64,000 bases of DNA from Euptelea pleiosperma (lineage: Eukaryota; Streptophyta; Magnoliopsida; Ranunculales; Eupteleaceae), in the NCBI GenBank assembly GCA_035048495.1, contig CM068545.1:15521702-15585701 (forward strand). The letters are read 5' to 3'. This document shows, piece by piece, positions 59,603 through 64,000 of the stretch. The stretch's first letter is position 1. Each line of letters begins with the position of its first letter. The translations under genes and the position numbers were made by a program. Below the pieces are notes generated by a model, which was not told the DNA's origin, did not search any database, and saw nothing but the letters and a program-made list of their open reading frames with translations.

Positions 59603-59844
59603 TAATGCTAGCTAATATAATTTCTTTTCAGCAGGGGTATGGGTCCAAGGGAAACAAGATCCACTACTCTGGTCCACTAGTTCCTTCGGGCAACGTGGAT
59701 CAGATGCTCAAGGATCACGATCGCCAGATCCAAGAAGTCGTTCGACGAGCACGGATTGACAAGGCAAAAATTAGGAAAGTTCCGGCAGAAGGTATCAAAA
59801 TACCAGCCAATCCAATATTTACCTCTGGTCGTGGAGCTGTATAA
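45782..59844 (+). CDS. IBS1: IBS1-like CDK-family serine/threonine protein kinase
   Basis: Plant CDK-like kinase of the IMPAIRED IN BABA-INDUCED STERILITY 1 / At1g54610 group, implicated in defence priming. Eight coding exons: 45782-46186, 47036-47320, 47522-47839, 50039-50266, 53131-53231, 54126-54240, 55487-55987, 59632-59844. The total is 2166 nt (721 residues plus stop) with consistent phases. MGCICGK predicts N-myristoylation at Gly2 and palmitoylation at Cys3/Cys5, so plasma-membrane attachment. The kinase core is complete: GQGTYSNVY loop (137-145), VALKK Lys159, PESVRFMAREI in place of the cyclin-binding PSTAIRE helix (Glu177), HRDIKGSN (Asp254), DFG (Asp272) and TLWYRPPELLLG. The C-terminal tail has DLSALSGLVAARSLLSDNRR and GYGSKGNKIHYSGPL. 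Exon 7 holds an in-frame 24-bp duplication. Intron 7 (3.6 kb) contains an LTR element. The start is the ATG that gives the myristoylation signal, not the upstream in-frame ATG at 45758. Confidence 0.94.
48370..48480 (+). repeat. Short tandem-like repeats in IBS1 intron 3
   Basis: Three copies of tagatctagtat-(ggtat)-agag...tctatagac at about 48371, 48413 and 48448. Confidence 0.75.
49070..49560 (+). pseudogene. Possible transposase-gene remnant in IBS1 intron 3
   Basis: Begins at a hAT-like 'cagtgtagtcaaatcttc'. Later, acidic coding-like sequence (about 49365-49505) reads DDDSS and EEQPIEPLVDLEAGETLEEEN, stop, EEGDDSSEFEDGWQ. Such acidic tails occur in hAT-type transposases. Domain evidence is absent. 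Confidence 0.25.
50267..53130 (+). other. IBS1 intron 4, no recognisable insertion
   Basis: 2.9 kb of T-rich intron, GT..AG bordered (GAG|gtaggt, tttgcag). Short frames on both strands are unlike known proteins. Confidence 0.6.
55640..55687 (+). repeat. 24-bp in-frame tandem duplication in IBS1 exon 7
   Basis: Two perfect 24-bp copies except for the last base (55640-55663, 55664-55687), encoding ASHSGPLV twice in the Ser/Pro-rich C-terminal region. Confidence 0.92.
56945..59273 (+). mobile_element. Non-coding LTR retrotransposon in IBS1 intron 7
   Basis: LTRs 56945-57376 (432 bp) and 58801-59273 (473 bp) begin TGTGAGTG.CAAAAATATCA and end ...CCTACA / ...TCCACA. The flanking duplication gtagt is perfect (56940-56944, 59274-59278). 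After the 5' LTR comes ttttggcgtcgtgtgtgg, the 'ttggcgccgtctgtgg'-like start seen in plant Gypsy elements. Before the 3' LTR is the purine tract gagaggggg. The 1.4-kb interior has no gag or pol frame, only degenerate repeats. The LTRs are strongly diverged, and the 3' LTR carries extra sequence. It lies in sense orientation to IBS1, between exons 7 and 8. Confidence 0.88.
57460..57825 (+). repeat. Array of about eleven degenerate 'catctcat' units
   Basis: Inside the LTR element. Irregular units of about 25-60 bp each contain aa-catctcat-(c/t) followed by a 'cggctagg'-like block. No long open frame follows the period. Confidence 0.75.
59549..59600 (+). repeat. (AT)26 microsatellite close to the IBS1 exon 8 acceptor
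   Basis: 52 bp of pure AT ending 34 bp before the acceptor at 59634, so in the branch-point region. Confidence 0.95.
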
Positions 59845-60690
59845 GACGAGACAAGCACAGACCAAAAGATTTGTTGTGGAAGGAGAGAGACAGAGGATTG
59901 CAGAAAAAAATGCAAGAGCAGTGAGACTACCTCTCTTATGAAATATAAGCGGGTTATGGGGTTTTGTGTATGGGGGTGTAGTAAGGAAGCTTGGAGAAGA
60001 TGTATCAATGGTGGCTGGTGGCTGTTTGAGTAAGTTTATAGCTTACTAGAGATTGATTCTCTTTAATTTATCACTCCATTCTGCAATCGCAGTTCAGAAT
60101 ATGTGCTAATCTTCTTGCATTATCATATGCCATACACAGAAAAATATGGTAATATGGGAAGAGAAGATTTTCTTGGCAGCATCATCAAGTTTCATAGTGC
60201 CTTAACCCATAAGCTTGGCAGCACCAGAATCTGATCTGAACATGACCCTTCAGATGGGCCCTTATCCTGGAAGTCATACTGACCAGGCGATCCTAATGGA
60301 CATTGTGAATGAAGTTTAAGTCATATATTATCTAAACTAGTGTTTTACGAGAATGGGCAGTGCTATATTTAAAAATAAAATTCATAGAAAATCTTAAAAT
60401 TTATAATTTTCCATGAAACTGAAATTTGACAGTTTTAATTGTAAACTCAACACCATTTGATGATCGAGTAAATTGAAAAAAGAAAACAATATATAAATAT
60501 CACCAAATCCATGCATAGATGACACTGTTGCCTAATAAATATAAGAATCAAACACCCATCAAATTAAACCTAAAAATTATTAGAAAAATAGGATGGAAAC
60601 TAAAAAAAGGCATCTTTTTGCTGAAATTATTGACAGAGAGGGTGTCTGTTGAGATTAAGGAGAGCTCTCTGCATTTTAGGCAAGGAGAAG
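59845..60690 (+). other. 3' flank of the IBS1-like gene
   Basis: Presumed 3' UTR and spacer up to the LINE remnant. No confident poly(A) site can be named. Confidence 0.4.
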
Positions 60691-60694
60691 GGAT

Positions 60695-61850
60695 GTGTTT
60701 TTTTATTTTTTTGAACCTCCACAGAGGGAGGAGAACTTTATTGATAAAATTCAAAGGTTCACCTAGACGGGCCCGTAAGCACCTTACCCCTCAAAAGGTT
60801 AACAGCTGAAAAAAGAAGAGATGCATTAGAGCCAATGTTAACAAAATAATACAAACTTAAGCTCTAATATAAGTGGTACAAATCTTATCCAAATGAATAA
60901 AGTCGGTTAGTCTATGCGGGATGCTCTGGTTAAATTCCTTGTTAGATCCAGCTTGGAGACCTTCAAACGCTATATAATCAGCACTTGCATTAGACCCCCT
61001 ATAAATATGATTAGGGATCATAATAGACTAATCAAATTCTTTCAAAGTATTCATGACCTTCCACCACCAAGATTTTAAATGCCAGGGAGCATGGACTATA
61101 TTAGTGATCCAAGACACCACGGACTTGGAATCAGACTGAGTATTGACTTTATGAATACCAACCTTCTTGCAAAGGTTCAACCCATCTAGCTAGGGTAGCT
61201 CTTAAATCAACTAAATTATTTGTGCCCTCACCATAAAAGGAATGAAAAGCCACGATAAGATTACCAGCCGAGTCTCTAATGACACCTCCACCACTAGCCG
61301 ACTTATGATTAGAAGATACCCCATCCACATTCAAATCTCCGAAGGTAAAGGGTAGTGTGAGAAGGAATGAATTGTTGCTCTTGTTTTTTTTTTTTTGGGT
61401 AGGTAAGATGGGGTTAGGCAGGACCCCGACTAGCCATATTAAGATAGGCAAAAATTTGACACTTGATATATTTACAACCTTTAGCATCCTCTTCTATAAT
61501 AATAGTCTCTAAGTCTTGGAGATATCTAAAGGATTCAAATTCATATCGACATCACTATTACCAAAAAAAAAGCTAAGAAATCAGTTGCTCTATAAAGATG
61601 ATTTCCAAATGCATCTGGAAAAATAGTGCTCCACATTTTCAGCATGCCTGTTGCAAAGAACACATTGAGATTCTTCGATAAAGCCAAGCCTGAGAAGATA
61701 AAGCATGACAATGATTATTAGACCAGACCATATGCTTCCCTTGATTTTCACCACCTTTTTCTCTAATGGAATCAATGCTGATTTCATTGAGAAATCACAA
61801 TTTCTCCTCCTATTGCTGCAATGAATACTGAAGAGCTCCATCTTCGTTGC
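60695..61850 (-). mobile_element. LINE remnant with zf-RVT and RNase H domains
   Basis: Minus strand, 5' to 3'. The zf-RVT end (61841-61590) has CVLCNRHAENVEHYFSRC. The RNase H domain (about 61370-60900) has NVDGVSSNHKSASGGGVIRD, then after a frame change NTQSDSKSVVSWITN, PWHLKSWWW, and, past a stop, MIPNHIYRGSNASADYIA. A poly(A) end follows (T-run near 60700). In the second catalytic position the usual AELRA reads VDLRA (Glu to Asp). Stops, frame changes and a short extra A-tail at 61386-61398 show it is dead. Confidence 0.78.
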
Positions 61851-62755
61851 TCCTGCACCTAGAAGTTGTTACCAACTGCATAATGTTAGAGTTCTTAAAT
61901 AAAATAGAAGTTTAGTGTATTGCGGCTAATGAATTTTGAACCCAAGACCTCAAGGAATTTAAAATAAGATCTCTTTTCCCTGACTTGAAAAATCTACTTT
62001 CAAAAATTTTTGAATGAAATTTTTTTTGGAGAGAAAAACTAAAGGCCATTCTTCCACTACATTTTTGTAAAATAATTTAATCCCACATTGCTTGGAAGAC
62101 AAAAAGTCTAAACCTCATCCATTGATCCATTATTAACTACTTGAATATTTGATGCTTTGGAGATTCAACTATCACACATTCTTGTAGTATTTCACTGGAT
62201 TCCATCCATTCGGCATCCTGGACAAGATATCTCTATCTATATCTACAGATATATGAGAGTATATAAATCAACTTGCAGTGGAAACAAATATACACCAAAC
62301 CTAGAGAACAAACCAAGACCAGATACAGAAATAGTGATTCTCAAGAGGGTCTTGATTTTCAATGATGATCAAGTCGTTAAGGGAGGCCAGTTTACTTTAA
62401 AGTTGTCTAGGGAGGCATTTTTAATTTGTGTAAGTAACGAGGGACATAGAAACCAAGAGCACGTGGGACATAGGTTAACAAGGGGAAAAAAATTCGCTGG
62501 TGCCAAAAATGATTTTGACACATACCTCAAGGCCGAAACCCAACCCACGTTAACCCCTTGGTTAGTTGGTTAAGGGTGATTTGCAAAAGGTATGTGTCAA
62601 ACACTTTGGGAGGGGACCTTCAGCGATCAGTGAGTTTTTTCCCGGTTAACAAGGTATGCTGCTCTGGAGATTCGATGTTTTAGGTTAGAGGAAAAGATGA
62701 GTAGAGAGGTGAAAAAGATACCTATGCTAAAATATAGCAATCCGTCTTTGCATCA
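61851..62755. other. Spacer, nothing recognised
   Basis: Between the LINE remnant and the NB-LRR gene end. It includes the presumed 3' UTR of the NB-LRR gene. Frames here are unlike known proteins. Confidence 0.4.
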
Positions 62756-64000
62756 TCAGCTCTTTCTTCTCTGGTGGAAATAAGGAATGAAAGTAGACTT
62801 GATGGTTTCATCTTCCCATTCTAACTCCTCCCACCATTCTCTCTCTCCTCTAATATTTTGTAAAGTGTTCTTGGCACTGTTTGAGTCAAATGGGAGCTTC
62901 TTTAGCTTTGGGCAATTATACACTGAAATTATTTTCAAGAAGGGAAAGGCAAGGCACGCTCACATATACTTTTTAATTCTGGTAGGTTTTGAATAAATAT
63001 TTCTCCGAGCCTTGAGAATATGTTCAACTCTTCTTCCATTGTAGCAACTCCACCACATATTACTTCTTCTACTCCTTTGCAATCTCTTAAATAAAGGTAT
63101 TGAAGGTTATTCCAGGCACGTAAAAGCCACGTTAGGTCTTTCAAGGCATGACAACTCACAATTTCTACATATCGAAGGTTCTGGAAGTATAGCTGGGGCT
63201 GTAGCCCTTCCTCCCGTCTGAAATTTAAGTTGGGGAGATCAATGGGATATAGAAATTCATGGCTAGAATGAGACAAATTCTCTCCCTCCACCAGTGGGAA
63301 TGATGTCAAACCTTGGCATTGTTTGATCAATAAATCCCGTGTGCACTTTTGCAACTTTTGTGAGGGAAAGAACCTTTGGAGGGAGAGAGTAGTTGTTATG
63401 GTGATTCGAAGACTATTCAAGCTTTGCAAGCGTTCTAAATCCCCTAAACTGGCTTTACCTTCACTTCCATCACCACCACTACCTTCCACTACTTCCCAAT
63501 CCCCAAATCTACTTCCATACATGTTCAACACTTGTAACCGTGAAAGACCTAGTAGTGCCTCACGTGGAATTTTGACAAGAGATGCAGTGAAATTCAAACC
63601 CAAAAAATTCAATTTAACCAAATTTCCCACCTCCTTGGGGAGCTCTTCAATATTAGTCCATGATAGATCCAAAACTCTAAGAGCAGGCATGGATTGGAAA
63701 AAACCATTAGTGACCCTGTTCAGGGGATTAGATAGCAGGATCAACGTTAAGAGATTGGGGCAGCTAGGTGTTTCAACCTGTTCCTCGATTTTGTTATCCA
63801 TTAGAGATATTCTTTGTGCCTCTTCCCATTTCTCAACCTCAGGTGCTTTGATCAACTGAACACCTGCTTGCACAAGAAACTTTCCCTTCTTTCTCCCACA
63901 TTCGGAAGCTATCCAGATGGCCAAATCGCGAATAACATCATGCATCTTCACACATTCTTCATCTGCAACACTCTCTAACAAGCACGCAAGCATTAGGTTT
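62756..64000 (-). pseudogene. CC-NB-LRR resistance gene, 3' part, with one-base frameshift
   Basis: Intracellular immune receptor of the RPS2/RPS5-like class. The window holds the end of the NB-ARC region and the LRR domain; CC and most of NB-ARC lie beyond position 64000. Visible order: ACLLES..., VKMHDVIRDLAIWIAS (MHD motif), QRISLMDNKIEE, leucine-rich repeats (FFQSMPALRVLDLSWTNIEE, LPKEVGNLVKLNFLGL, LLGLSRLQVLNMYG, LERLQSLNSLRI), FQNLRYVEIVSC and LQYLYLRDCKGVEEVI. The frame runs into TGA at 62937-62935, right after LPFPS. The next frame continues at once with [17 protein letters not shown] and [20 protein letters not shown], the normal end of this class. So one base is missing around 62938-62941. 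Either a recent pseudogene or a sequencing error. Confidence 0.85.

Noticed and set aside
16757..59844. MUCI70 and IBS1 as a functional divergent pair sharing a promoter
   Set aside because: About 14 kb of nested transposons separates the two starts, so a shared promoter is unlikely.

Overview
The window is nuclear DNA of a flowering plant. It holds interrupted genes with GT..AG introns of 0.4 to 5.8 kb, AT-rich spacers, a plant-type cytochrome c, a plant MUCI70-type (DUF616) glycosyltransferase, an IBS1-type CDK-like kinase and a coiled-coil NB-LRR-type resistance gene, and many plant-type transposable elements. The long introns and the dominance of foldback MITEs would suit an early-diverging angiosperm such as a magnoliid. 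That placement is only a guess, because nothing in the sequence fixes the species.

Layout, left to right. 1-1323: the last two exons of a cytochrome c gene (+), whose first exon, carrying the CXXCH haem site, lies outside the window. 2.3-5.1 kb: a run of MITEs. 5339-5839 (-): a single-exon three- or four-span membrane protein. 6.3-6.5 kb: a SINE. 6.5-13.3 kb: no recognisable gene. 13348-13782 (-): a single-exon four-span membrane protein of a conserved plant family. 14.2-15.7 kb: MITEs and a bare poly(A) insertion. 16757-30388 (-): MUCI70-like gene with nine coding exons whose splice phases all agree (619 codons plus stop). Its two largest introns hold LINE, mini-Copia, MULE-MITE and tandem-repeat insertions. 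31.9-44.3 kb: a gene-free transposon nest with a putative 6.3-kb Helitron enclosing a hAT element that itself encloses two MITEs. 45782-59844 (+): IBS1-like protein kinase with eight coding exons and consistent phases (721 codons plus stop). Its intron 7 contains a complete non-coding LTR element with perfect target-site duplication. 60.7-61.85 kb (-): LINE remnant with RNase H and zf-RVT domains. 62756-64000 (-): the 3' part of an NB-LRR gene broken by a one-base frameshift.

The genes do not form a functional cluster. MUCI70 (Golgi pectin/mucilage synthesis), IBS1 (defence-priming kinase), cytochrome c (respiration) and the NB-LRR gene are simply neighbours. MUCI70 and IBS1 are divergently transcribed, but about 14 kb of transposons separates them.

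No new multi-gene system was found. The most informative unexplained structure is in the mobile DNA. One foldback MITE family (about 15 full or partial copies) and one 216-bp MITE pair show 9-bp target duplications typical of Mutator-like elements. There is a 2.3-kb LTR element with no gag or pol but an array of about eleven degenerate 'catctcat' units. Retroposed tails keep long target duplications, one around an insert of only 24 bp. Three genes carry short perfect tandem duplications of 24-27 bp, two of them in frame inside coding exons.
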